From Rhizobiaceae bacterium (GTDB lineage: Bacteria; Pseudomonadota; Alphaproteobacteria; Rhizobiales; Rhizobiaceae), in NCBI GenBank assembly GCA_017643495.1, contig JAEPNK010000003.1, forward strand, positions 84,602-148,601: 64,000 bases of DNA, read 5' to 3'. The notes beneath the pieces were generated by a model. That model searched no databases and was not told where the DNA came from. It was given only the letters and a program-made list of their open reading frames with translations. Both the position numbers and the translations under genes were made by a program. This document shows positions 1 through 9,057 of the stretch, in pieces (positions within the stretch are counted from its first letter, which is position 1; every line of letters begins with the position of its first letter).

Positions 1-424
1 ATTCCCTTTGCAGGCTGGTATAGGCGGCCGCTGAAAACCAGTAATTGTCCATCTCGACGCCGATGCGCTTGTTGCCGTAACCGCTGGTATCGAGCATGGA
101 GGCGAGCAGTTCCATCGGATGCAATTCGGTCGACTGCACATAATGATCCGGATAACTGAGAATGTTATCCTCGGGGAGATATGCGGTGCGCCGTGCGCCG
201 TTCGAATCCTGCGTTCTCCCGAACCAGACAGGCGCGCCTTCAAGCCCTACAACAACGCATTGGTGGACATAGAAAGACCAGCCATCATAACCGGTAAGCC
301 ATGCCATGTTGGACGGATCCGAAACGACAATGACATCAACACCGGCAACCTCCATTGCATTGCGTGTTTTCGCAAGGCGTTGCGCATACTCATCCAGGCT
401 GAAATTAAGAACAGGGCCAGACAT
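1..424 (-). CDS. eutD: Ectoine hydrolase EutD (DoeA), N-terminal part
   Basis: The gene runs off the left edge, so only about the first 141 residues are present. It begins MSGPVLNFSLDEYAQRL and continues with a creatinase-like N-terminal fold (VIVVSDPSNMAWLTGYDG), typical of M24-family Xaa-Pro peptidase relatives. EutD/DoeA opens the ectoine ring to N-acetyl-diaminobutyrate. The assignment rests mainly on position: it follows eutA, eutB and eutC on the same strand with a 33-base gap, exactly where eutD lies in known clusters. The M24 catalytic domain is outside the window, so a generic prolidase cannot be excluded from these residues alone. The ribosome site is weak, so the start could shift slightly. 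Confidence 0.85.
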   Translation of the reverse strand, partial: MSGPVLNFSLDEYAQRLAKTRNAMEVAGVDVIVVSDPSNMAWLTGYDGWSFYVHQCVVVGLEGAPVWFGRTQDSNGARRTAYLPEDNILSYPDHYVQSTELHPMELLASMLDTSGYGNKRIGVEMDNYWFSAAAYTSLQRE

Positions 425-457
425 TTGCAGAAATCCATCATGGTTGAAACAAGAAAC

Positions 458-1450
458 TCAGTTTGAAAAATCGGTGCCGGTGCCGGACTTGATCGCCTGG
501 CTGCGGGCAAAATTGGCAATGGCGGTATCCTGAACACCGGTTCCGGTCAGGTCCGCCACTGTTATGGCTGTGTCCGAACTGCGCCCGGTCGCCTTGCCCG
601 CCACAATCGCTCCAAGCTCGGCAAACTGGCGATCATCTGAAACCAGTCCGGCCCCAATCGCCGTTCGCAACTCACCCAGAATACGCGTCTGGGACAGACG
701 ATCAGGTACGTACGGGTCCGCACGGAGCAGACATTCCGGATCAAGTTCGTTCTTGTGTTCCTGATCCGAGCCCATCGCGGTGACATGCTGCCCCGGCCTG
801 AGCCACTCCGCTTTCAGTACGGGCGTCGCCGAGGGGGTAGTCGTGATAACAACATCTGCAGAGGAGACGGCTGCTTCTGCATCGCCGGATGCCTGCACCG
901 TGATGCCCAGTTCATCCTGAAGTTCGGCAGATGCCTTTTGTGCTTTTGCTGCGTCCCTCGCCCAGATGACTGCCTGCTTGACGGGACGGACAAGACACAA
1001 AGCCTTGAGCTGCAACCGGCCCTGTGTTCCCGCTCCTACAACACAGGCACTTGCTGCATCTTCACGCGCCAGATGCCTTGCGGCGACAGCACCTGCGGCG
1101 GCCGTGCGCACATCTGTCAGATAACCGTTGTCGAGCAGCAAAGCCTCCACCATGCCTGTTCGTGCAGAAAACAACACCATCAGGCCGGATGTACTCGGCA
1201 AACCGAGTTTCGGGTTGTCAAAAAATCCCGGCGACACCTTGAGCGCAAAACTGTCAATTCCAGGCACGTATGCCGTCTTGACATCCACCTCACCGTTGTA
1301 AGGCTTTATCTGCATGGAAAGTATGTCGGGCATCACCACATCGGTTGTGGCAAGTGCAGCAAATGCTTTCTCAACACAATCCACGGCATCAAGGTCGAGT
1401 TGGACCAGTTTCCGCAGGTCGGATTCGGTCAGTATCTTGATCGCAGCCAT
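458..1450 (-). CDS. eutC: EutC, ornithine cyclodeaminase/alanine dehydrogenase family
   Basis: 330 residues, the usual length for the ornithine cyclodeaminase/mu-crystallin family. A central Rossmann motif VVGAGTQGRLQ near residue 138 should bind NAD(P), and the family signature around GYLTDVRTAAAGAVAARHLA is present. In ectoine-degrading Alphaproteobacteria, EutA, EutB and EutC are thought to convert 5-hydroxyectoine to ectoine. EutC is proposed to do a reductive step after EutB dehydration, but the exact reaction is inferred. The start codon lies one base after the eutB stop, so translation is probably coupled. The whole block enuR-uehABC-usp-eutABCD is collinear. Confidence 0.93.
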   Translation of the reverse strand: MAAIKILTESDLRKLVQLDLDAVDCVEKAFAALATTDVVMPDILSMQIKPYNGEVDVKTAYVPGIDSFALKVSPGFFDNPKLGLPSTSGLMVLFSARTGMVEALLLDNGYLTDVRTAAAGAVAARHLAREDAASACVVGAGTQGRLQLKALCLVRPVKQAVIWARDAAKAQKASAELQDELGITVQASGDAEAAVSSADVVITTTPSATPVLKAEWLRPGQHVTAMGSDQEHKNELDPECLLRADPYVPDRLSQTRILGELRTAIGAGLVSDDRQFAELGAIVAGKATGRSSDTAITVADLTGTGVQDTAIANFARSQAIKSGTGTDFSN

Positions 1451-1451
1451 G

Positions 1452-2456
1452 TCAGCCCCCCTCTTTTGTTACATCGACATCCTCGCCCGAAATGATGCGA
1501 TGATGTTGATTCATGTCGATGTTTTCGCCACTGAGAATTGCCGCCACCGGCCCCATGACATTGATCTTGCCCGCCAGAAGTGCCGCCACGCCGACAGATC
1601 CCGAACCTTCAACAACCTGCCTTTCCTGCCAGTAGACATGGCGGATTGCAGCGGCAATTTCGTTTTCACTGACCAGCAGGGTTTCATCTACGAGATCCCT
1701 TGTCATTTGAAAAGTAAGACGATTGTTGAGGCCAATCCCGCCTCCAAGGGAATCCGCCAGTGTCGCCAGTTCCTGTACATGCACGGGCTTGCCTGCCTTG
1801 AGGCACTCGTGCATGGCGGCACCGCGTTCCATCGTGATGCCAATCACCCGGATATGGGGCCGCACAGCCTTGACGGCAGCCGCCACCCCGGCGATCAACC
1901 CGCCCCCAGACAAGGGAACGAGAACAGCCTCCAGGTCCTCCAGCTGTTCAGCCAGTTCCAGCCCCAGTGTACCCTGCCCCGCGATGACATGGCGATGATC
2001 GAATGGCGGGATCATGGTCATGCCTTCTTCCGCGACCAGCCTGTCCACTTCCTCCTGTGCCTCGTCCTGTGACATGCCGACAATGCAGACTTCAGCTCCA
2101 TAGGCCCTGATCGCCTCAACCTTCACTTCAGGAACAAGTTTCGACATGCAAATGATGCAGCGAACCCCGGCCTCTTTTGCCGCATGGGCAAGACCCCGGC
2201 CATGATTGCCGGTCGAGACACCAACCACACCTTTGGCCCGCTGTTTCTCATCAAGCTGCATCACGGCGTTGGTGGCACCCCGCAATTTGAAACTGCCTGT
2301 TACCTGCGTATGTTCAAGCTTGAGATAGACCGGTGAGCCGGCCAGGTCACTGAGCGATCGTGACCGTTCCACCGGCGTCGTTCTGACAACACCTGATATG
2401 GCTTCACGGGCAGCCTTGATTTCCTGAAGCGTAACCGGTGAGCATGTACTGGTCAT
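1452..2456 (-). CDS. eutB: EutB, threonine dehydratase-like PLP enzyme
   Basis: A fold-type II PLP enzyme of the serine/threonine dehydratase family. The Schiff-base lysine is K57 in VTGSFKLRGATN, and the phosphate-binding glycine loop LSGGGLIAGVA follows. The start is taken as the ATG at 2456 (MTSTCSPVTLQEI), which overlaps the eutA stop in an ATGA arrangement. A start 42 bases further upstream is possible but lies inside eutA. In the ectoine cluster EutB is believed to remove the hydroxyl of hydroxyectoine by dehydration, working with EutA and EutC. There is no ACT domain, so it resembles the catabolic rather than the biosynthetic enzyme. Confidence 0.93.
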   Translation of the reverse strand: MTSTCSPVTLQEIKAAREAISGVVRTTPVERSRSLSDLAGSPVYLKLEHTQVTGSFKLRGATNAVMQLDEKQRAKGVVGVSTGNHGRGLAHAAKEAGVRCIICMSKLVPEVKVEAIRAYGAEVCIVGMSQDEAQEEVDRLVAEEGMTMIPPFDHRHVIAGQGTLGLELAEQLEDLEAVLVPLSGGGLIAGVAAAVKAVRPHIRVIGITMERGAAMHECLKAGKPVHVQELATLADSLGGGIGLNNRLTFQMTRDLVDETLLVSENEIAAAIRHVYWQERQVVEGSGSVGVAALLAGKINVMGPVAAILSGENIDMNQHHRIISGEDVDVTKEGG

Positions 2457-3262
2457 GCAATTTCTCCTGTTGCCTGTGACGCCTTGGAAAACGGCCACTG
2501 ACGGTCATACAACACCCCGTGGCCGGGAGATTTGTGATCAGCCAAGCCTGCCAATCGTGCCATTGCCCAGGCGCTTGCCTGATTGGAACTCACGACCGGT
2601 TTTCCAAGCCGTTTCTCGAGTTCCCCGATATGCTCAAGAACCGGAAGATTGGTGCACGATATGAATACCGCTTCAGCCTCTTCGCGGTGCGCAGCAATTG
2701 CTGCATCAATGATTGTGCGACTGCTGACCCTTGCCATTTCACGATCATCTTTCAACCCCAGGCATTCAAGATTGAGCACATCAAGCCCCTGTGCAGCGAA
2801 ATAGGCTGCCATTGGCGTACTTGTCTCGACGGTGTAAGGCGTAAGGATTGAAATCCGCCGAGCACCCAACGCCCTGAAGGCGGCAAGCGCAGCACCCGGC
2901 GGCGTTACAACCTCCACACCCGGTCGCGCCTGCTGTATGGCGGCACGCACCTTGTCATCGCCGATAACCACAGAAGCGGCGGTGCAGCTGTAACAGATGG
3001 CACGCAAAGTCTCACCCGGTGCAATAAGCCCGGCGGCATCCGTCAACCGGGGAGCCATTTTGGCCAGATTTTCTACACTGGTCGGATTTTCATACGCTAC
3101 GCGGGATACATGGGTAGCAACACGCTCTTGCGGCATCTGCCGATAGAAATCGTGTTCACTGGTAAGGTCTGTCGCAAGGGCGATCAGACCGAACCGGATG
3201 AAAGAATCAGGGTTATCAAGCCGAACTGCTTGCCCCGAGAGAGAAACAGGACCAATACTCAC
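2453..3262 (-). CDS. eutA: EutA, Asp/Glu racemase superfamily (maleate isomerase-like)
   Basis: About 269 residues of the aspartate/glutamate racemase, arylmalonate decarboxylase and maleate isomerase superfamily. The two cysteine motifs that supply the acid/base pair are present: CYSCTAAS near residues 90-97 and FISCTNLPV near 201-209. EutA probably changes the stereochemistry of hydroxyectoine before EutB acts; this is inferred from the family and the cluster. I prefer the GTG at 3262, because a GGAG ribosome site lies seven bases upstream. A TTG at 3268 would add two residues. The gene ends overlapping eutB by four bases. Confidence 0.92.
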   Translation of the reverse strand: MSIGPVSLSGQAVRLDNPDSFIRFGLIALATDLTSEHDFYRQMPQERVATHVSRVAYENPTSVENLAKMAPRLTDAAGLIAPGETLRAICYSCTAASVVIGDDKVRAAIQQARPGVEVVTPPGAALAAFRALGARRISILTPYTVETSTPMAAYFAAQGLDVLNLECLGLKDDREMARVSSRTIIDAAIAAHREEAEAVFISCTNLPVLEHIGELEKRLGKPVVSSNQASAWAMARLAGLADHKSPGHGVLYDRQWPFSKASQATGEIA

Positions 3263-3315
3263 GGGCAAACTCCATCAAATGCGACATTCATCTATGCCGA
3301 ACCTGTAGGTATCTG

Positions 3316-3753
3316 TCAGACGACCATGACCGGACACTTCGCGAGACTGGTTACCTTGTGTGAAACGCTTCCCAGCAGGTAGCCTTCCACATCTCCCATT
3401 CCGCGACTGCCGATGACAATCAGATCAGCTTCATGTTCCTTTGCAAACTTGACAATGGTTCGGGCCGGAGGGCCTGCCTTGACGAAGCCCCGGACTTTTT
3501 GGGCACCGGCCTCTGCCGCCACCTTCTTTGCATTTTCTGCGACTTCACGGGCATGCTCCCGCATCGCGTCATCAATATTGGTGGGTTCTGCGGATCGCAC
3601 CATGGACATGGATGCTTCCAACAGCGAGTGGTGACGAAATACCGTAAGTATCAGCATTTCGCTGTCATGGATCTTCTGCAACTGGGCTGCCTTCTGGAGG
3701 GCCTGCTCAGCATGGTCTGACCCGTCCACGGCCACGAGAATACGTTTAAACAT
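3316..3753 (-). CDS. usp: Universal stress protein (UspA family)
   Basis: 145 residues, a single UspA domain. It opens with MFKRILVAVDGSDHAEQAL and carries the ATP-binding motif GSRGMGDVEGYLLGS near the C terminus (G-2x-G-9x-GS). A Usp gene beside the ueh TRAP genes is a recurrent feature of these clusters; in the related Halomonas system a UspA homologue binds ATP and modulates the transporter. The gene sits 18 bases downstream of uehC and 53 bases upstream of eutA in the same operon, so a role in setting import activity is the likely inference. Confidence 0.93.
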   Translation of the reverse strand: MFKRILVAVDGSDHAEQALQKAAQLQKIHDSEMLILTVFRHHSLLEASMSMVRSAEPTNIDDAMREHAREVAENAKKVAAEAGAQKVRGFVKAGPPARTIVKFAKEHEADLIVIGSRGMGDVEGYLLGSVSHKVTSLAKCPVMVV

Positions 3754-3771
3754 TGAACATACTCCTCTCGA

Positions 3772-5055
3772 TCAGCGGAATGCGAGATCACGCAGGAACA
3801 GCGCAATCTGCGGGAAGAAAATCAGGGCTACCGAAACGCTCAGCAGAATGATCGTAAAGGGGAAAATGCCCCTGATCACATCCATGTACGGCCGTTTGAA
3901 GATGGCAATCGCCGTAAAGATGTCACAGCCGAATGGCGGAGTGGCAGAGCCAATGGCAACCTGAAGGGTGATGATGGTCCCAACGAGGACCGGATCAAGA
4001 CCGACAGAACTGACAACCGGAGCGAAAATCGGCACCAGAATCAGGATAACGACAATCGGGTCGACAAACATGCAGCCGATGAAGAATGCCACGGAAATAA
4101 CCGCAAGAACGCCTTTTGGTCCCATGTCGGCAACACCGACGGCGGTCAGGATTTCCTGGGGAATCTGTGCGAAGGAAATCACCCATGAAAAGGCTGCACC
4201 GGCACCCACAAGAATGAAGACCACAGCGGTGATCAGGCCCGTTGATTTTGCAATGGCATAAATGTCAGGCAGCTTGAGCGAGCGAAAGATCACGAATTCC
4301 AGTATCAGTGCATACAGAACGCAAACTGCAGCGGCCTCTGTGGGGCTGAAAATCCCGCCATAGATACCGCCAACAATGATAACCGGGAACCCGAGCGGCC
4401 ACAGGGCCATCCGGACAGCGGATATTCTCTCCGACCAGCTTGCCTTGGGCTCGGTGGGAACCTTGTTTATCGTGGCATACACAATGCTGTAGGCAGAAAA
4501 CAGAACCAGCAACAGCAAGCCCGGACCAATGCCGGCGATGAACAATTCGGAAATCGAAGTGCTGGAAATAACGCCGTAAATGATCATCCCGATCGAGGGC
4601 GGAATGAGAAAGGCAATATCGGATGCATTGATGATCAATGCGAGGACAAATGAATCCTTGTACCCGGCCTTGAGCATGCGCGGGCGCAACGGCGAACCAA
4701 CAGCGACAACGGTTGCCTGGGTTGAGCCGGAAACCGCACCAAACAACGTACAGGCCGATGCAGTACTGACGGCAAGACCGCCCTTGATGTGCCCCACATA
4801 GGCCATCACCATGTCAATCAGCCGGTTCGCGGACTGCCCTTTGGTCATGATATCGGCTGCGAGTATGAACATCGGAACCGCGATCAGGGATGCAGGCCGT
4901 ATGCCCGCCATGATCTGCTGAACCATGAAGTCCATCTTTCCAATGTCACCAAACATGAAAAGGAAACCGGTGAAAGTTGCCACAAGCAGCGGAATCATCA
5001 TCGGAAAACCGAGAAGCAGCAGGGCAATCATTATCAGGAAAATGGTCAGTGCCAT
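3772..5055 (-). CDS. uehC: TRAP transporter large permease UehC (DctM type)
   Basis: 427 residues, extremely hydrophobic, with about twelve predicted membrane segments and the DctM signatures GFPMMIPLL and a later PPSIGMIIYG. It forms the ion-driven channel of the tripartite importer with UehB and UehA. It is separated from uehB by 12 bases and followed by usp. The substrate, ectoine/5-hydroxyectoine, is inferred from the linked eut genes and enuR, not from residues in the permease itself. Confidence 0.93.
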   Translation of the reverse strand: MALTIFLIMIALLLLGFPMMIPLLVATFTGFLFMFGDIGKMDFMVQQIMAGIRPASLIAVPMFILAADIMTKGQSANRLIDMVMAYVGHIKGGLAVSTASACTLFGAVSGSTQATVVAVGSPLRPRMLKAGYKDSFVLALIINASDIAFLIPPSIGMIIYGVISSTSISELFIAGIGPGLLLLVLFSAYSIVYATINKVPTEPKASWSERISAVRMALWPLGFPVIIVGGIYGGIFSPTEAAAVCVLYALILEFVIFRSLKLPDIYAIAKSTGLITAVVFILVGAGAAFSWVISFAQIPQEILTAVGVADMGPKGVLAVISVAFFIGCMFVDPIVVILILVPIFAPVVSSVGLDPVLVGTIITLQVAIGSATPPFGCDIFTAIAIFKRPYMDVIRGIFPFTIILLSVSVALIFFPQIALFLRDLAFR

Positions 5056-5067
5056 CGTAAGTCCCCC

Positions 5068-5646
5068 CTAGACTTCCGTCTCGTCATTGTCATATCCCTC
5101 CAACACATGGGTTGAGAGGTAGATGTCTTTCGAAACCGCATTCTTGATGGTTGTGAGCACGTATTGGAGCCCTGTCATGAAGAAGCCGACAGGAACCCAA
5201 AGGAATATCCAGTAAACAGGCAATTGAAGCGCAGGCAGCACACGGCCCGAGCTGGCGACCTTGGCGATATAGCCGATTGAAAAGTAACACAGGGCAAACA
5301 TTGCGGTAGCCGTCACAAGCGAGATGAGCACCATCATCGCCTTCCTGCTTGGTGACGGCATCGCATCATAAATCGCGGACATTCGAATATGCCGCCCCTG
5401 ACGGGCCGCATAGCTTATCCCCGCGAAAGTGATCAGGATGATCAAGATCCGGTTCACTTCCTCGCTGAAAAACAGGCTGTACTGAAACACGAACCGTCCG
5501 ACGACATTCGCAATGGTGTTTGTTGCCATCAAAAGCACACCTGCCGCCAGCATGACGGATTCGATGCGACTGATGGTTGAATCGATTATTCCAAGAATCC
5601 CCGGAAGCGACGAAGCATGCGGATCATGTGTTTCGGTCTGGCTCAC
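5068..5646 (-). CDS. uehB: TRAP transporter small permease UehB (DctQ type)
   Basis: 192 residues with four hydrophobic segments, roughly at residues 32-52, 66-86, 107-128 and 147-168, as in DctQ proteins. The N terminus is cytoplasmic and polar. It is the small membrane subunit that pairs with UehC and docks the binding protein UehA. It lies between the two partners, 82 bases after uehA, in a single minus-strand transcription unit. Confidence 0.9.
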   Translation of the reverse strand: MSQTETHDPHASSLPGILGIIDSTISRIESVMLAAGVLLMATNTIANVVGRFVFQYSLFFSEEVNRILIILITFAGISYAARQGRHIRMSAIYDAMPSPSRKAMMVLISLVTATAMFALCYFSIGYIAKVASSGRVLPALQLPVYWIFLWVPVGFFMTGLQYVLTTIKNAVSKDIYLSTHVLEGYDNDETEV

Positions 5647-5728
5647 TCTGCCCTCCCCAAGGCCTGATCAAACTTCCCGGGGCGCCGTCCATTCAGCGCC
5701 CCGAAATCTCTTTTTGCGCAGTTAGCGC

Positions 5729-6748
5729 CTAGCCTTTTGTTGCCTCGAGATCGGCTTTGAGCTGGTCAAGAATTGCCTTGCCGCTATCACCGGTCATTTC
5801 GATGAACTTGGCTTCAACATCCTTTGCGGCTTCCTTGAAACAACTGCGCTGTTCTTCGTCCAGAACTGTCACTGTCATTTCAGGCTTTGCTTTCTTGATC
5901 TTGGCCAGTTCTTCTTCGGCCAAGCCCTTCTGGTAATCAACAATGTAGTCGTAGGCAGTCGCAGCAGCGTCTTCAACGACCTTCTTGTCTTCATCACTCA
6001 GGCCTTCATAGAAGTCCTTGTTGGCCATGACGGCAGTGGTGAAGTTGTTGTGGCCCGTGTAGGTGATGTGATCGGTAACCTCATAAATCTTCGTCGAGTA
6101 GAGGAAGAATGTCGGGTTTTCCTGACCCTGGATAATATTGGTTTGAAGACCGCCATAAACCTCACCCCAAGGCAGTGGAGTCGGTGTTGCGCCAAAAGCC
6201 TTGTAAGATTCCACAAGAAGCGGATTGGTCATTACGCGGAACTTGACCTCGTTGAGGTCTTCACAGCCCTTGACCGGCTCCTTGGTTGTCATTGCCACTT
6301 CGCCTTCAGGGAACATGACGAGAAGCTCAAGACCCTGCTTGGCGTAGAGTTCCTCGAAGTCCTCGTTGATTGCCTTGCTTTCCTTGTAGAAGCGGGCGAG
6401 ATGTGCCTGGTCGGTTGGCAGCAGGTAAGGCACGAAGAAGACTTGCGCTTCCGGGATCAGCGCGCCGGTAAAGCCCGGTGACTGGTCGACAAACTGCAGA
6501 ATTCCCGCCTGGGCCTGCTCCATGATATCGGCGCTTTCACCAAGTGTTCCGTAAGGAAAGAGTTGAAGCGTGTGATCGGAATTCTTTTCGATCTCTTCCT
6601 TGAACTTGGTAGCATACACCCCCTGAACCTCTGTCAGGGATTCCTCGAAAGCATATTTCCAGCTCTCTGCCTGTGCAGACAGAACACCGGCCATCATAAG
6701 GGCTGCGGCACCAACACCAGTCAGCAATTTTCGGTTAAATGATCTCAT
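5729..6748 (-). CDS. uehA: TRAP solute-binding protein UehA (DctP type)
   Basis: 339 residues with a Sec signal peptide (MRSFNRKLLTGVGAAALMMA, cleavage after AQA near residue 27). The rest is a DctP-family periplasmic binding protein. The motif FRVMTNPLLVESYKAFGATP and the downstream PLPWGEVYGGLQTNIIQGQEN are the classic ligand and carboxylate-handling region of the family. It is the first structural gene after enuR and the first of uehABC. Ectoine/hydroxyectoine as ligand is inferred from context. An operator-like inverted repeat lies between enuR and this gene. Confidence 0.93.
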   Translation of the reverse strand: MRSFNRKLLTGVGAAALMMAGVLSAQAESWKYAFEESLTEVQGVYATKFKEEIEKNSDHTLQLFPYGTLGESADIMEQAQAGILQFVDQSPGFTGALIPEAQVFFVPYLLPTDQAHLARFYKESKAINEDFEELYAKQGLELLVMFPEGEVAMTTKEPVKGCEDLNEVKFRVMTNPLLVESYKAFGATPTPLPWGEVYGGLQTNIIQGQENPTFFLYSTKIYEVTDHITYTGHNNFTTAVMANKDFYEGLSDEDKKVVEDAAATAYDYIVDYQKGLAEEELAKIKKAKPEMTVTVLDEEQRSCFKEAAKDVEAKFIEMTGDSGKAILDQLKADLEATKG

Positions 6749-6906
6749 TCAGTATTCCTCCTTGTGTTTAAACCCGAACAGCCCTGCACCCATTCCGGTA
6801 CAGGACACTGGTCCAGATTTATTGTGATGAGACACCCCGACCTGTAGTCGGCAATATCGGCCAAAGAAATGGTCCGATAGCAATCTTCATGCATGCCTCG
6901 CCATGA

Positions 6907-6973
6907 TTGTTATGATTTGAAAAGGGTGCAATAGGGATTTTTGAGAGTCAATGCGATTATTAAATCATGACAA
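6907..6973. promoter_or_regulatory. Operator-like inverted repeat upstream of uehA
   Basis: The 226-base gap between enuR and uehA holds TTGTTATGATTT at 6907-6918 and AAATCATGACAA at 6962-6973. The second is the reverse complement of the first with one mismatch in twelve. The core ATCATGACAATT (6964-6975) is repeated exactly at 8382-8393 upstream of asnC. The pair flanks a T/A-rich stretch where a uehA promoter would be expected. Binding by EnuR or by the Lrp-type AsnC is inferred, not shown. Confidence 0.55.
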
Positions 6974-6974
6974 T

Positions 6975-8363
6975 TTAAAGTGTGAGCACTGCCGGTTCCG
7001 GCTGGCTGCGCGCGAGCCTTGCCAGCACGTTCAAACCGAAACGCAGCCGATCCTCGGGTTCACCGCCAAGACAAATTCTCACACCGGCCTCAAAAGAGGT
7101 GTCAGACATCAGGAAAGACGAACCTGACGCCACGGCCACGCGCTGCTGCCGGGCCAGGGCAACAAACGTCTCTTCTGTCCAGCTACCAGGCATTGGCAAC
7201 CAGACATGAAGACCGCCCGGACTGGCCCTGAAATCAAGGCCGGAGAACATCTCCCTGACAATGCGGTTCCGCTCCTGAAAATGTCGCGTCTGGTCATGAA
7301 GAAAGCGCTCTGCAGTTCCGTTCTCGATCCAGCGTGCACCGATATCCGCCATTAAGGGTGTTGCCATCCAGTTGGTGACGAGGCTCCGGTTTGCTGCTGC
7401 TGCTTCGTAAATTTCCGGCATCACAAGAAAACCGAACCTGAGGCCCGGCATGATGCATTTCGTGAGGCTCGTGAAATAAAAACAGCGCTCCGGTGCAAGG
7501 GCAGCGATCGGCGCTGGCCGGTCGGGCTGTACAGGCCCCCACGCATCGTTCTCCACAATCAGCACATCATGGCGGCGTGCCACCCTGACGATTTCCTCAC
7601 GGCGGGCCCTGTCCATTGTGAACGCACGCGGGCTCATTCCTGTCGGCATAAGATAGATTACCTTGACAGCCCCACGCTCACACGCACTGGAAAACGCATC
7701 CGGCACGATCCCCAAGTCATCGGTTTCAAGCCCCTGCACACGCAGACCAAGATAACGGGACAAGGGTTTCAATGTATGCAGACCGAGATTTTCCGTCACA
7801 ATCAGGTCACCAGGGCTGGTAGCCGTCATCAGAGCAACCGTCATTGCAGAGCTGTTTCCGTTGGTAAGCAACAGGCCCTGCGGCGAACTCCCAAGACCGC
7901 ACAATTTCAACCATTTCCGGGAGGCGGCTTCATATTTCTGCAATGCCCGGGCGGGCCTGAACGAGGAAATGGCGGTTTCCGGCAGGTCTACACTCACTTC
8001 GGCCAGGATACTGCGCATCGCCTCCAGATGCTCCTGTTTGAATACCGGCTTGAGTATCGACAGGTCGATAAGTGTGCCATCCCGGTTGTCGGGCAGATAA
8101 GGCGGCTTGGGGTCGTCGCGTTCGGTGCGGACAAACGTGCCTCTGCCGACTTCACCGACAATCACGCCTCTCCTGATCAATTCGTCATAGGCGCGGCTGA
8201 CGGTCTGCACGCTGAGGTTCAGGTCATATGCCAGATTGCGATGGGTCGGAAGCCGTTCACCGGCCTGCAATTCACCTGCCTCAACCGCTCTCACGATTGT
8301 CTCAGCCAGGGAACGATAGGCCGGACGACGCAGGTGATCGGGTTGTGGAGGCCAAATAGTCAT
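6975..8363 (-). CDS. enuR: EnuR, MocR-type PLP-binding repressor of ectoine use
   Basis: 462 residues. An N-terminal GntR-type winged helix (about 10-80, with GERLPTHRNLAYDLNLSVQT and GVIVGEVGRGTFV) is fused to an aspartate-aminotransferase-like domain (about 110-455). The PLP lysine falls at K302 in SLTKCIMPGLRFGF, the number reported for characterised EnuR, which also supports this start. MocR/PdxR regulators of this group sense ectoine-derived diaminobutyrate compounds through PLP and release the operon. It lies directly upstream of uehABC on the same strand and diverges from asnC. Its start codon lies inside a perfect inverted repeat, so autoregulation is possible. Confidence 0.95.
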   Translation of the reverse strand: MTIWPPQPDHLRRPAYRSLAETIVRAVEAGELQAGERLPTHRNLAYDLNLSVQTVSRAYDELIRRGVIVGEVGRGTFVRTERDDPKPPYLPDNRDGTLIDLSILKPVFKQEHLEAMRSILAEVSVDLPETAISSFRPARALQKYEAASRKWLKLCGLGSSPQGLLLTNGNSSAMTVALMTATSPGDLIVTENLGLHTLKPLSRYLGLRVQGLETDDLGIVPDAFSSACERGAVKVIYLMPTGMSPRAFTMDRARREEIVRVARRHDVLIVENDAWGPVQPDRPAPIAALAPERCFYFTSLTKCIMPGLRFGFLVMPEIYEAAAANRSLVTNWMATPLMADIGARWIENGTAERFLHDQTRHFQERNRIVREMFSGLDFRASPGGLHVWLPMPGSWTEETFVALARQQRVAVASGSSFLMSDTSFEAGVRICLGGEPEDRLRFGLNVLARLARSQPEPAVLTL

Positions 8364-8389
8364 GATTTATTCATGCAAATTATCATGAC
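8359..8389. promoter_or_regulatory. Inverted repeat between enuR and asnC
   Basis: GTCATGAT (8359-8366) and ATCATGAC (8382-8389) are perfect reverse complements with a 15-base spacer. The repeat covers the enuR start codon and lies just upstream of asnC. The right arm is part of the 12-base word ATCATGACAATT also found upstream of uehA. It is a candidate operator for the divergent control region, with EnuR or AsnC as likely binder; this is inference. Confidence 0.5.
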
Positions 8390-8426
8390 AATTGACAAGC
8401 TTTTAATGCTGCAGCAAAAGTCGTCC

Positions 8427-8930
8427 ATGACAAGTGTAAAGCTAGACAAACGCGATATCATGATCCTCGCCACCCTGTCACGCGAGGGGCGAATGTCCAA
8501 AACCGAGTTGGCCAAAAAGGTAAATCTCAGCGCCACTCCGTGCTGGGAAAGGCTGAAGCGGCTGGAAAATGCAGGGATCATTGCCGGTTATCATGCCGAT
8601 ATCGAATTGCGGCATGTCGCATCCCACGTATCGGTTTTTGTGACTGCCGAGCTGGAAAACCACAAGGCCTCGACCTTCCAGACGTTTGAGCTGGCGATCC
8701 GGGAACAACGGGAAATCATCGGTTGCTGGGCATTGGGGGGCGGATTTGACTATATTTTACAAGTGGTAACGCGTGATATTGAAAGCTACCAGCAGCTCAT
8801 AGAAAACCTGCTTGCACGGCGCGTCGGGCTGGCCCGGTATTTCACCTACATTGTGACGAAATCGGTCAAGCGTCCGACCGCCCTGCCCCTTGATATCCTG
8901 CTGTCTGAAACGTCTTCAACGGAACGATAA
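8427..8930 (+). CDS. asnC: Lrp/AsnC-family regulator (DoeX-like)
   Basis: 167 residues from the ATG at 8427 (MTSVKLDKRDIMILATL). A helix-turn-helix spans about residues 8-60 (MSKTELAKKVNLSATPCWERLKRL), followed by an Lrp effector domain with ALGGGFDYILQVVTRD. In ectoine catabolic clusters an AsnC/DoeX protein adjusts expression of the catabolic genes. In-frame ATGs at 8385 and 8406 exist, and the frame stays open much further upstream, but that region is the antisense of enuR and is not taken as coding. It is followed after 127 bases by ssd. Confidence 0.92.
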   Translation: MTSVKLDKRDIMILATLSREGRMSKTELAKKVNLSATPCWERLKRLENAGIIAGYHADIELRHVASHVSVFVTAELENHKASTFQTFELAIREQREIIGCWALGGGFDYILQVVTRDIESYQQLIENLLARRVGLARYFTYIVTKSVKRPTALPLDILLSETSSTER

Positions 8931-9057
8931 TTCAGCTTTCAGCGCAATGATTTTCAGATGATTTTTCTGGCGCCCCCTGCCCCATAAGAGAAATCCTCCC
9001 CCGTATGGATACTAGTTTCGACAAGAATCAACCCAACCAGACTTATCCGGACCGGCC

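Noticed and set aside
7569..8426. Long open frame extending asnC upstream by about 286 codons
   Set aside because: It is the antisense of enuR, shows no domain, and the Lrp family start matches 8427 (or 8385/8406).
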